This document shows, piece after piece, positions 26,467 to 34,791 of a DNA stretch of 64,000 nt. How positions within the stretch are numbered: position 1 is the first letter of the stretch; every line of letters starts with the position of its first letter. The position numbers were made by a program, and so were the translations under genes. Under the pieces are notes generated by a model, which made no database searches, had not been told where the DNA came from, and saw only the letters and a list, made by a program, of their open reading frames with translations. This DNA is from DATKFM01 sp046154965 (GTDB taxonomy: Bacteria; Pseudomonadota; Alphaproteobacteria; Dongiales; Dongiaceae): the NCBI GenBank assembly GCA_046154965.1, contig JBJXDY010000099.1, positions 15,424 to 79,423 on the forward strand, written 5' to 3'.

Positions 26467-27972
26467 ATGCTAAAGTTGATCGCCAAGCTACTGGATTCAT
26501 GTCTAGTTCTCGGATTGGTCGTCGCCATGATGGCCGCTGGGACCGCGCAGGGATCGGAAGTCCGGGCCGTCCGGCTGGGCGTCCATGCCGATCACACGCG
26601 CCTAGTGCTGGATTTATCGGCCCCGACTCAGGTCACGGTGACCGACAAATCGGCCAACAGCCTGGTGATCATCAAGCTAGCCGACGCCGCTGCGGCGCCA
26701 AGACTCCAGGCGGCATTGGCCGGGCAGGGGCTGGTCCAGGCGATCGATCTGCAGGCCCATGGCAAAGCCCTGGAAATCCGGGTGGCATTGGCCCCGGGAG
26801 CCAGCCTTAAGAGGTACGATACGTTGGCTGCCGCAGGCGCGAGCCCGGCGCGGGTCTTTGTGGACATCGTCCAACAGGTCAATGCTGCGCCAGTCGCCTC
26901 CCAGCCGGCAGCCGCTGAAGCTGCTCCCGAGCCTGCCGCAGCTCCGACCAAGGCCGATATGGCAGTGGCGAAGCCTGAATCCGTCCAGGTCGCTTCGGCT
27001 GCCACCACCTTGCAGACGATGCGGGACCTGGTCGCCGCCGCGATCAATGCCGGCGAAGCGGAGGCCGCCGCTGCGGCGGCAAACGCCGACACGGCGGCGG
27101 GCGCGGATGACATTGCGTCCCTGATACCGCCGCGCAAGCCGGAGGCGACTGCCGCGGCCGTGGCCAGAAACACCGAGCCGGCTGCCGCTTCGCAATCCGC
27201 CGACGGCGTGACCCTGGCGGCGGTTCCGGCTTTCGGCGCCATGATGATCCCGCCCACCAAGCCCAAGTCCGGCGGTGACAAATTCCTGATCGCCCTGGAC
27301 GCCGGCCATGGTGGCAAGGATCCCGGCGCCATCGGCGTCAACGGCACCGAGGAAAAGGAAATCACCCTCAAAATGGCCCTCGAGTTGAGGGCTCTGCTTG
27401 AGGGCACGGGCAAATACAATGTCCTGCTGGTGCGCGAGGACGACACTCTGATTCCGCTGCGCAAGCGGATCGAGATCGCCCGCCAGTCCGGCGCCGATCT
27501 CTTCATCTCGCTGCACGCCGACCACAACGACAACAAGCATCAGCGCGGCGCCTCGGTCTACACCCTGTCGGAGACGGCGTCCGACGCCGAAGCGGCCGCC
27601 CTGGCGACCCGTGAAAACAAGGAAGACCTGATCACCGGCGTCGATCTCAGCCATCAGAGCCAGGTGGTGACCAGCATCCTCATCGACCTGGCGCAGCGTG
27701 AGACCAAGAACCTGTCCGCCCGCTTTGCCAGCTATGTGACCAAGCAGCTCTCGACCACCACGCGGATGGTCTACAGCTCGCACCGGTTTGCCGGCTTCGC
27801 CGTGCTGAAGTCACCGGATGTGCCCTCGATCCTGGTGGAATTGGGCTATCTCTCCAATGAAATGGACGAGAAGGAACTGGTCGGTAAGAAGTACCGCGGC
27901 CGGTTGGCCAAGGCGATCTTGCGGGCGATCGATCAATACGTCGACTGGCTGAAGGGCGTGAAGCCGTCTTAG
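26467..27972 (+). CDS. amiC: N-acetylmuramoyl-L-alanine amidase, AmiC type
   Basis: 501 residues. A signal peptide or anchor (about 1-30) is followed by an AMIN domain (about 31-115, VRAVRLGVHADHTRLVLDLS), which targets septal peptidoglycan. A 150-residue Ala-rich linker precedes the Amidase_3 domain (about 272-495) with the zinc-binding DAGHGGKDPGAIG, ISLHADHN and the C-terminal VPSILVELGYLSN. It cleaves the amide between muramic acid and the stem peptide during daughter-cell separation. A helical insert (TASDAEAAALATRENKEDLI) matches the autoinhibitory region relieved by EnvC-type activators. mrcA follows 114 bp later on the same strand. Confidence 0.95.
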   Translation: MLKLIAKLLDSCLVLGLVVAMMAAGTAQGSEVRAVRLGVHADHTRLVLDLSAPTQVTVTDKSANSLVIIKLADAAAAPRLQAALAGQGLVQAIDLQAHGKALEIRVALAPGASLKRYDTLAAAGASPARVFVDIVQQVNAAPVASQPAAAEAAPEPAAAPTKADMAVAKPESVQVASAATTLQTMRDLVAAAINAGEAEAAAAAANADTAAGADDIASLIPPRKPEATAAAVARNTEPAAASQSADGVTLAAVPAFGAMMIPPTKPKSGGDKFLIALDAGHGGKDPGAIGVNGTEEKEITLKMALELRALLEGTGKYNVLLVREDDTLIPLRKRIEIARQSGADLFISLHADHNDNKHQRGASVYTLSETASDAEAAALATRENKEDLITGVDLSHQSQVVTSILIDLAQRETKNLSARFASYVTKQLSTTTRMVYSSHRFAGFAVLKSPDVPSILVELGYLSNEMDEKELVGKKYRGRLAKAILRAIDQYVDWLKGVKPS

Positions 27973-28086
27973 TCCGGCCGTTCCGGCACCGGGCCACCCC
28001 AGGCGGCAATTCCATTTGCGGCGGTCCTGCTGTATTTATGCCACATTCCCGCGTAATGATGTAATCCGCATCCCTAGGCTCCAACA

Positions 28087-30549
28087 ATGCGTCTCCTCGG
28101 TCGTATCGCCAGCGCGCTGCTCCTGCTCCTGCTCGTCGGGTCGCTCGCCGTTTATCTGATCCTGCTGCGGATCGGCGCCGACCTGCCTGATTATCAGCAG
28201 CTGGCCGATTACGAGTATCCCGTGGTGACCCGAGTCCTCGCCGGCGACGGCCGGTTGCTGGCGGAGTATGCGATCGAGAAGCGCGTCTACGTCCCCATCC
28301 GGGCGATCCCGCGGCGGGTGATCGACGCCTTCCTGGCGGCCGAGGACAAAACCTTCTACGAGCATCCGGGTATCGATCTGCCGGGCATCGCTAACGCGGT
28401 CTTTATCAATGTCAGGAACCAGTTCGGCGGCGGCGACCGCCGCCCGGTCGGCGCTTCGACGATTACCCAGCAGGTGGCCAAGAATTTCCTGCTGACCAAC
28501 GAGGTCTCCTACGAGCGCAAGATCAAGGAGGCGATCCTCGCCTATCGCATCGAACAGGCCTACAGCAAGGACCGCATCCTCGAGCTTTATCTGAATCAGA
28601 TCTATCTGGGCCAGGGCTCCTATGGCGTGGCCGCGGCGTCGCTCGATTACTTCAACAAGCGGCTGGATGAACTCACGATCGGCGAAGCTGCCTATATCGC
28701 CGGCCTGCCGAAGGCGCCGGAAAACTACAATATGTTCCGCAAGCCGGCGGAAGCGAAGGGGCGGCGCGACTGGGTGATCGGGCGCATGCTGGAGGACGGC
28801 CGTATCTCCAGGAATGAAGCTGTTGCCGCCAAGGAAGAGGCGCTGGTGTCGCGCAAGCGCGGCGAGGCCGAGGTGGTGCGCGCCGACTATTTCGCCGAGG
28901 AAGTGCGCCGCGAGCTGATCAAGAATCCGGAGATCGGCGAGAACGGCCTCTACAAAGGCGGCCTCTATGTCCGTTCGACTCTGAACCCGAAGTTACAGGA
29001 AATCGCCGACCGCGTCCTGCGCGCCGGCCTGGTGCGCTATGATCTGCGCCACGGCTATCGCGGTCCGGTGGCCAAGATCGAGCTGGGCGATGACTGGGCC
29101 ATGAAACTTGCCACCGTCGCGCCGCCGGCCGATCTCTACGATTGGCGCCTCGCCGCCGTCCTGAGCGCCGACGACAAGGAAGCCAAGATCGGCTTTACCG
29201 ACAAGTCCGAAGGCACGATGCCGCTAGCCGAGCTGAAATGGGCGCGCTCTGCCGAAGGCGGCAAGGTCGTGGGCAAGGCGATCGCCAAGGCCTCCGAAGC
29301 CGTGCAGCCGGGCGACGTGGTGATCGTCGCGCTCGCCCCCGCGAATGCCGAAGGGGAGGCCTATCCCGAAGGCACCTACGCGCTCCGCCAGATTCCGGAA
29401 GTCAGCGGCGCTCTCGTGGCCATGGATCCCCATACCGGCCGGGTCCATGCGCTGGTCGGTGGCTGGAGCTATACCCAGAGCGAGTTCAACCGCGCCACCC
29501 AGGCGCTGCGACAGCCCGGTTCATCCTTCAAGCCGATCGTCTATCTGGCGGCGCTCGACAGCGGATTCACGCCGTCGACGGTGATCCTGGATGCGCCCAT
29601 CACCTTGCCCCAGGGCCCTGGCCTGCCGGACTGGTCGCCGGAAAACTATGGCGGCGACTTCCTTGGCCCGACCACCATGCGGGTCGGTATCGAGAAATCC
29701 CGCAATCTGATGACCGTCCGCGTCGCCCAGGCGATCGGCATGGAGAGAGTGGCGGAATACGCCACGAAACTTGGCGTGGTCGACCATATGGATCCGGTGC
29801 TGTCCATGTCGCTGGGCGCCGGCGAGACCACGCCGCTGCGCATGGCCACCGCCTATTCCATGATCGTCAATGGCGGCAAGAAGATTACCGCCACCTTCAT
29901 CGACCGCATCCAGGACCGCCGCGGCCACACGCTGTTCCGCCATGACGGCAGGATCTGCAGCGATTGCGTCAACCAGTCCTGGGCCGACCAGGCCGCGCCG
30001 ATGATCCCGGACACCCGGCCGCAAGTGATCGATCCCGGCACCGCCTATCAGATGGTCTCCATCCTCGAAGGCGTGGTGCTGCGCGGCACGGCGACGATCG
30101 TCAAGCAAGTCGGCAAGCCGCTGGCCGGCAAGACCGGCACCACCAACGACAGCAAGGATACCTGGTTCGTCGGTTTCTCACCCGACCTCAGCGTCGGCGT
30201 ATATATCGGCTTCGACAACCCGCGCAATCTCGGCGACAAGGAAACCGGCGGCGGTTTGGCAGCGCCGATCTTCCGCGATTTCATGCTGGAGGCCCTGGCC
30301 GAGCAGCCGGCCACGCCGTTCCGCGTACCCGCGGGCATCCGGCTGGTGCGTGTCGACCTGAAGAGCGGCCAGCGGGCCAGCGGCACGGGCACGATCTTCG
30401 AAGCCTTCAAGCCTGGCACGGAGCCGAACGGCCAGGGTGTCGTCATCGGCGGCTCGGGCGATATGTTCGGCACCGGCGCCACGGGCGGAACCACCGGCGG
30501 CGCCGGTACGGGTACAGCCGCGCCCACGGGGACCGGCGGCTTGTACTGA
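28087..30549 (+). CDS. mrcA: penicillin-binding protein 1A (bifunctional transglycosylase/transpeptidase)
   Basis: 820 residues. One N-terminal membrane helix (about 7-27). The GT51 glycosyltransferase domain (about 50-225) has EDKTFYEHPGID with the catalytic Glu, GASTITQQVAKNFLL, and RKIKEAILAYRIEQAYSKDR. A PBP1A-type OB-like insert lies at about 310-430. The transpeptidase domain has SSFK in QPGSSFKPIVY, an SxN-type motif near EKSRNLMT, and KTGTT. The C-terminus is a disordered Gly/Thr-rich tail. It polymerises and crosslinks peptidoglycan. The order amiC-mrcA-prfB is common in alphaproteobacteria. Confidence 0.96.
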   Translation: MRLLGRIASALLLLLLVGSLAVYLILLRIGADLPDYQQLADYEYPVVTRVLAGDGRLLAEYAIEKRVYVPIRAIPRRVIDAFLAAEDKTFYEHPGIDLPGIANAVFINVRNQFGGGDRRPVGASTITQQVAKNFLLTNEVSYERKIKEAILAYRIEQAYSKDRILELYLNQIYLGQGSYGVAAASLDYFNKRLDELTIGEAAYIAGLPKAPENYNMFRKPAEAKGRRDWVIGRMLEDGRISRNEAVAAKEEALVSRKRGEAEVVRADYFAEEVRRELIKNPEIGENGLYKGGLYVRSTLNPKLQEIADRVLRAGLVRYDLRHGYRGPVAKIELGDDWAMKLATVAPPADLYDWRLAAVLSADDKEAKIGFTDKSEGTMPLAELKWARSAEGGKVVGKAIAKASEAVQPGDVVIVALAPANAEGEAYPEGTYALRQIPEVSGALVAMDPHTGRVHALVGGWSYTQSEFNRATQALRQPGSSFKPIVYLAALDSGFTPSTVILDAPITLPQGPGLPDWSPENYGGDFLGPTTMRVGIEKSRNLMTVRVAQAIGMERVAEYATKLGVVDHMDPVLSMSLGAGETTPLRMATAYSMIVNGGKKITATFIDRIQDRRGHTLFRHDGRICSDCVNQSWADQAAPMIPDTRPQVIDPGTAYQMVSILEGVVLRGTATIVKQVGKPLAGKTGTTNDSKDTWFVGFSPDLSVGVYIGFDNPRNLGDKETGGGLAAPIFRDFMLEALAEQPATPFRVPAGIRLVRVDLKSGQRASGTGTIFEAFKPGTEPNGQGVVIGGSGDMFGTGATGGTTGGAGTGTAAPTGTGGLY

Positions 30550-30613
30550 CGCCCGGTTAAATCTACTTAAGCGTCTTGTCTTTTTTTGACCTCCGCTGTG
30601 GGGAACTCAGTTC

Positions 30614-31724
30614 ATGCGTGCCGAAACACAAACCGTTGTCGATCAGATCCGTTCGTCGCTCTCGCTCCTGCGGAGGCATCTTTGACTGGGATAGCGCCGT
30701 CAAGCGCCTGGCGGAGCTGAACGCCCGCGCCGAGGATCCCGATCTCTGGAACAAGCGGGCGGACGCGCAGAAAGTGATGCGCGAACGCACCCATCTCGAA
30801 AACGCGATGAAGGCCTATCAGGGTCTGGAGCGCGAGCTCGATGATTCGCTGACGCTGATCGAGCTGGGCGAGGCCGAGGGCGATCAGGCGGTCGTCGGCG
30901 AGGCTGAGAGCGCGCTCAAAATCCTCCAGGCCCGCGCGGCCAAGCGGGAGCTGGAGAGTCTGCTGTCGGGCGAGGCCGATCACAGCGACTGCTACGTCGA
31001 AGTCAACGCCGGAGCCGGCGGCACCGAAGCGCAGGATTGGGCGGGCATGTTGGCGCGCATGTACACGCGCTGGGCCGAGCAGCATGACTACAAGGTGGAG
31101 CTGATCGAAGAGAGCGCCGGCGAAGCGGCCGGGATCAAATCGCAGACCATCCGCGTCACCGGCGAGAATGCTTATGGCTGGTTGAAAACGGAGAGCGGCG
31201 TCCACCGGCTGGTGCGTATTTCCCCGTTCGACAGCCAGGCGCGGCGTCATACCAGCTTTGCGTCGGTCTGGGTCTATCCGGTGGTGGATGAGAACATCGA
31301 TATCGAGATCAAGGAGTCCGATCTCAGCATCGACACCATGCGCGCCGGCGGCGCCGGCGGCCAGAATGTCAACAAGGTGGAAAGCGCCATTCGCATCACC
31401 CACGTGCCGACGGGCATCGTGGTGAAGTCGCAGCAGGACCGCTCCCAGCACCGCAACCGCGCCATCGCCATGGCCATGCTGAAAGCGCGGCTCTATGAGA
31501 TGGAACTGCAGAAGCGCGAAGCCGCCTCGGCCGCCACCGAAGCGACCAAGAGCGATATCGGCTGGGGCCACCAAATCCGCTCCTATGTGATGCAGCCCTA
31601 CCAGATGGTGAAGGACCTGCGCACGAGCGTGGAGACCAGCAATATCCAGGGTGTGCTCGGCGGCGATCTCGATGAGTTCCTGTCGGCCTCCCTGGCGTCG
31701 CGGGTGGGCAACAAGCGGACCTAG
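30614..31724 (+). CDS. prfB: peptide chain release factor 2, with programmed +1 frameshift
   Basis: 369 residues when read across the frameshift. ORF1 is 30614-30682 (23 codons, MRAETQTVVDQIRSSLSLLR then RHL), ending at CTT followed by an in-frame TGA at 30683. Shifting +1 gives GAC at 30684 and continues to 31724 (DWDSAVKRLAELNARAEDPD). The RF2 tripeptide is SPF in VRISPFDSQ, and the catalytic GGQ is in RAGGAGGQNVNKVESAIRIT. It recognises UGA and UAA and triggers peptide release. The frameshift makes synthesis fall when RF2 is abundant. It lies 64 bp after mrcA. Confidence 0.97.
30671..30686 (+). promoter_or_regulatory. programmed +1 frameshift site of prfB
   Basis: The sequence CGGAGGCATCTTTGAC holds an internal Shine-Dalgarno (GGAGG), a 3-nt spacer, the slippery CTT and the UGA stop followed by C. 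Spacing equals that of the E. coli site. tRNA-Leu slips from CUU to UUU while the ribosome pauses at UGA, giving autoregulation by RF2. Confidence 0.95.
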
Positions 31725-31797
31725 CCCCGGTCTTGTAATCCACCGGTGCGCTGCCCATTTCCCCGGGCAACGCTGCTGCAAGTTGTGATCAAAGACG

Positions 31798-32049
31798 ATG
31801 CGCCCCGAGCTAAAGCGAGAATTGGAACGGCAGATCCGGCGCGAACGCCTTCGCCGCGGCATGGCGGTTGCGGCGCCGTTGGGGGTTGCGGCGGCCGCGC
31901 TCGGCGGTTTCTCGCTATTGCGCGTCTATCATGGCGGCGTCTGGGTAGCGATGCCCCTGGCGCTGGCGGCGATCGTCGCCAAGCCGTTGATCCTCTTTCT
32001 TCACTCCCGCCGGAAGCGGCGGCAGCGCGAGGATAGCGCGCCCGACTAG
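31798..32049 (+). CDS. small membrane protein of unknown function
   Basis: 83 residues. The N-terminus is strongly basic (MRPELKRELERQIRRERLRR). Two hydrophobic segments follow (about 21-42 and 47-68) with a short loop, then a basic/acidic tail (HSRRKRRQREDSAPD). This is the pattern of a two-helix inner-membrane hairpin with both ends in the cytosol. I do not recognise a family. It lies 73 bp after prfB on the same strand and shares a CTAG with the histidine kinase gene on the other strand, where both stop codons overlap. It could be a chance frame, but length, topology and packing favour a gene. Confidence 0.6.
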   Translation: MRPELKRELERQIRRERLRRGMAVAAPLGVAAAALGGFSLLRVYHGGVWVAMPLALAAIVAKPLILFLHSRRKRRQREDSAPD

Positions 32050-33464
32050 CTTCCGGTGCGCGGAAGTGTCACGGTCGCCCGCAATCCCTGACCGTTCCGG
32101 TTCGACAGCAAGACATCGCCGCCATGGGCGCGGAACACGGCCCGGGCCACCGCCAGTCCGAGCCCGGTGCCGCCGGTATCGCGGCTGCGCGATGAATCCA
32201 GCCGGTAGAAGGGTCTGAAAACCCGATCGAGTTGCTCCTCCGGTATGCCCGGCCCGTTGTCGTCGATCGTGACGATGATGTTGCGATCGTCGCTGCCTAA
32301 GGCGATACGCGCCTCACCGCCGTAACGCACCGCATTGTCGATCAGATTGGTGAATCCGCGCCGCAAGGCCACCGGCTGGGCATCGAACGGGACCGGTGCC
32401 GGCGGCGGTTCCGTGGACAGCTTGGCCTGCGGAATATCGGCGCAGACGGCCTGCAGCAATTCGACGAGATCGACACGCTGCCGGGGCTCCGGATTGGCGT
32501 CCTCGCGGGCGAAGCTCAATGTCGAGGCGATCATCGTCTCCATTTCCGCCAGATCGGCCAGCATCTTCTGCTGCTGCTCGGATTTGCCGATCAGTTCCGC
32601 CCGTAGCCGCATCCGCGTGATCGGCGTCCGCAAATCGTGGGAGATGGCGGCGATCATCCGCGTGCGATCTTCCACGAAGCGGCGAATCCGGTCCTGCATG
32701 TCGTTGAAGGCGCGGATCGCCTGGATGACATCCGATGATCCGGCTTCCGGCAGGGGTGGCGCATTGACGTTGCGCCCCAGTCGCTCCGCCGCTTGGGTCA
32801 AGGTGTTAAGCGGCGCCGTCAGCCGGCGAATGCCGATGATGGATAGGGCGAGCACGACGATCAGCGTGCCGATGATCAGCGCGGTCGTGGCTGTCGACCA
32901 GGCCGGCACTGTTTGCACGTCGGGCGCCGCGATATTGACCCAGGTCCGGTCCGAGAGCTGCAATGAAATCACATAGACGCTCTCGCCTGGATTCTGATCC
33001 AGCACATCTCGCATGCGGCCGCGGACATCATTGACCCGTTCGCTGAAGAGTGCGCCAAACGGATTCTCGGTTCCCGCGAACGACCAGGGCGCAGGGAAGT
33101 AATCCGCTTCGATGCCGAGCAATCGCAGGCCTTCATGCCGCTGATCGATCACCTCGGCGATCAATTGCGCCCGATCGTTTCGCGGTTTTTTCATGTTGAC
33201 CGCATTGCCCGGCTCCCAGGCGACGATCAGCCCCGACTTGCTGACGCCGACGGCGATCGCCGGGCGCTCCTCCAGCCGCAGCAGATCGATGGCACGAGTT
33301 ACCGCGACGACGCGTTCGGCGATGCGCACATTCTCCAGCAATAGCTGCGCCTCGCGCCGGCTGTCATAGTGGATGGCGACGGTGACCACCTGCGACACGC
33401 CCAGCCCGAGGACGATCAGCAGGATCAGCCAGCCGGCCATGCTGGTGGGCAGCAACCGCCTCAT
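32046..33464 (-). CDS. sensor histidine kinase, EnvZ-like
   Basis: 472 residues from the ATG at 33464, which overlaps the regulator stop by 4 nt (ATGA). TM1 lies about 12-32 and TM2 about 190-211, enclosing a periplasmic sensor of about 155 residues. A HAMP domain follows (RRLTAPLNTLTQAAERLGR). The H box AAISHDLRTPITRMRLRAEL holds the phosphorylated His near 268. The ATPase has its N box in NLIDNAVRYG and G boxes DNGPGIP and GGTGLGLAV. It phosphorylates the adjoining OmpR-type regulator. The signal is unknown. The frame runs open upstream, but that region belongs to the regulator gene in another frame. Confidence 0.93.
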   Translation of the reverse strand: MRRLLPTSMAGWLILLIVLGLGVSQVVTVAIHYDSRREAQLLLENVRIAERVVAVTRAIDLLRLEERPAIAVGVSKSGLIVAWEPGNAVNMKKPRNDRAQLIAEVIDQRHEGLRLLGIEADYFPAPWSFAGTENPFGALFSERVNDVRGRMRDVLDQNPGESVYVISLQLSDRTWVNIAAPDVQTVPAWSTATTALIIGTLIVVLALSIIGIRRLTAPLNTLTQAAERLGRNVNAPPLPEAGSSDVIQAIRAFNDMQDRIRRFVEDRTRMIAAISHDLRTPITRMRLRAELIGKSEQQQKMLADLAEMETMIASTLSFAREDANPEPRQRVDLVELLQAVCADIPQAKLSTEPPPAPVPFDAQPVALRRGFTNLIDNAVRYGGEARIALGSDDRNIIVTIDDNGPGIPEEQLDRVFRPFYRLDSSRSRDTGGTGLGLAVARAVFRAHGGDVLLSNRNGQGLRATVTLPRTGS

Positions 33465-34183
33465 GATTTCTGTACGGCCGGCGTGAACTGATAGCCGCCG
33501 CCGCGCACGGTGGCGATGATCTGCGGCGCCTTCGGATCGGCCTCGATCTTGCGCCGCAGGCGCATGACCTGCACATCGATGCTGCGATCGAACGGTATGG
33601 CGGCGCGGCCGCGGGCGAGATCCAGGAGCTGGTCCCGATTCAGCACGCGCTGCGGATGGCGCAGGAAAGCGAGAAGCAGGTCGTACTCGCCGGTTGAAAG
33701 TTCGACCGGCTTGCCGCCAGGCGCGGTCAGCCGCCGTTGTGCCGTGTCCAGCGTCCAGCCGGCAAACTGCAGGTTCTCGTTCTTCTCTTCCTTCGCGGCG
33801 ACGGCAGGCCCGGCGCGCCGCAGCACGGCTTTGATCCGGGCGAGCAGCTCGCGCGGGTTGAAGGGCTTCGGCATATAGTCGTCGGCGCCAATCTCCAGTC
33901 CGACGATGCGGTCCGTCTCCTCGCCCATCGCCGTCAGCATGATCAGCGGCAGCGCGGAATTGGCGCGCAGGTCGCGGCACAGGCTGAGCCCATCCTCGCC
34001 GGGCATCATGATGTCGAGGATTCCCAGATCGATGCGGGCATCCGCCAGGATGCGCCGGGCTTCGCGGGCATCCTTGGCGGTGCTGACGCGGTAGCCATGC
34101 TTGGCAAGAAATCGGGACAGCAGATCCCGAATCTCCCGGTCATCATCGACAATCAGCAGGTGGGGTGCAGTTTCCATCGTCAT
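33461..34183 (-). CDS. OmpR-family response regulator
   Basis: 240 residues. The receiver domain has LIVDDDREIRD, phosphoacceptor D57 in GILDIMMPGEDG and K106-type Lys in DDYMPKPFNPREL. A linker and winged-helix DNA-binding domain (about 140-235) follow, with LSTGEYDLLLAFLRHPQRVL, FDRSIDVQVMRLRRKI and the wing TVRGGGYQF. It is cotranscribed with the kinase downstream. Upstream is a divergent region with several CTGTAAC boxes, followed by a small periplasmic protein and a DegP-type protease, which suggests an envelope-stress or osmotic response with autoregulation (inference). Confidence 0.95.
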   Translation of the reverse strand: MTMETAPHLLIVDDDREIRDLLSRFLAKHGYRVSTAKDAREARRILADARIDLGILDIMMPGEDGLSLCRDLRANSALPLIMLTAMGEETDRIVGLEIGADDYMPKPFNPRELLARIKAVLRRAGPAVAAKEEKNENLQFAGWTLDTAQRRLTAPGGKPVELSTGEYDLLLAFLRHPQRVLNRDQLLDLARGRAAIPFDRSIDVQVMRLRRKIEADPKAPQIIATVRGGGYQFTPAVQKS

Positions 34184-34426
34184 CTGGCGTCCGCGTAACC
34201 GATAGCAGAACTAGCGCCGGGGCTGTCGCGGAAATCCTGTAACGGACTGTAACAGGCGCCGCCGCTGAAGCCATCTGTAACAACAATGCCGTAGCGCGAA
34301 ATTGGCCGGTAACAGCACATGCTTAGATCAGATGGCGCGGACGGCCGACGAGACAAGCGCCACCCCCGATCCGCACCGGCTGCCCTCCGGCGCCAGGTAA
34401 CAGGAGATGAAACGAGGAGAGAGACC
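34184..34426. promoter_or_regulatory. divergent promoter region with repeated GTAAC boxes
   Basis: 243 bp between the response regulator and the small periplasmic gene. CTGTAAC occurs at 34237-34243, again at 34247-34253 (10-bp period, one helical turn) and at 34275-34281; a variant CGGTAAC lies at 34307-34313. Direct repeats of 6-7 bp spaced by one turn are the classic recognition pattern of OmpR/PhoB-type dimers. Binding by the divergently encoded regulator is inference. Confidence 0.6.
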
Positions 34427-34699
34427 ATGAACGCAACCAAACTGCTGGGCATCGCTTTGGCGGCTGCCCTTGTGTCGCCCGGCGCAATGGCGGCGACGAT
34501 GACCCCCGCGCAGCAGTGCGCCGCGCTGCAGAAGCAGTTTGATCAGGAGATCGTCAAGCACGGCACAGCAGCCAAGGCCAGCGAGGCGAAGACGCTGCGG
34601 ACCGAAGCCGGGAAGCTCTGCGCTTCCGGCAAGGAGGCCGATGGCGTCAAGAAGCTCGAACAGGCGCTCAACGACATCGGCGTGAAGCCGCAGTCGTAA
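34427..34699 (+). CDS. small periplasmic protein of unknown function
   Basis: 90 residues from the ATG at 34427, with GAGGAGAGAGACC upstream. The signal peptide is about 1-22 (LLGIALAAALVSPGAMAA). The mature 68 residues are helical and Lys/Ala/Glu-rich, with two cysteines (TPAQQCAALQKQ, GKLCASGKEAD) that could form a disulfide between two helices. No family is recognised, though TPR-like or helical-hairpin periplasmic proteins look similar. It sits between the GTAAC boxes and degP and is probably a target of the divergent two-component system. Confidence 0.8.
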   Translation: MNATKLLGIALAAALVSPGAMAATMTPAQQCAALQKQFDQEIVKHGTAAKASEAKTLRTEAGKLCASGKEADGVKKLEQALNDIGVKPQS

Positions 34700-34713
34700 C
34701 CGGGCCGTTCAGG

Positions 34714-34761
34714 AAGGCCGGAGCGGTCAACCCCCGACCCCCCGCCCGCCGCTCCGGCCTT
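34714..34761 (+). terminator. hairpin between the small periplasmic gene and degP
   Basis: A perfect 13-bp stem: AAGGCCGGAGCGG (34714-34726) pairs with CCGCTCCGGCCTT (34749-34761), with a 22-nt C-rich loop. No U-run follows. It may be a partial terminator or an mRNA-stabilising structure between the two genes. Confidence 0.5.
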
Positions 34762-34791
34762 ACCATCTGACATCATGACCTGGAGATGAGA

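Noticed and set aside
30614..30685. Reading prfB as a pseudogene with a premature TGA
   Set aside because: The stop sits in the conserved programmed frameshift context, so it is functional.
34407..34430. Seven-codon upstream frame (MKRGERP) overlapping the small periplasmic gene start
   Set aside because: It has no spaced ribosome-binding site and consists mostly of the Shine-Dalgarno of the real gene.
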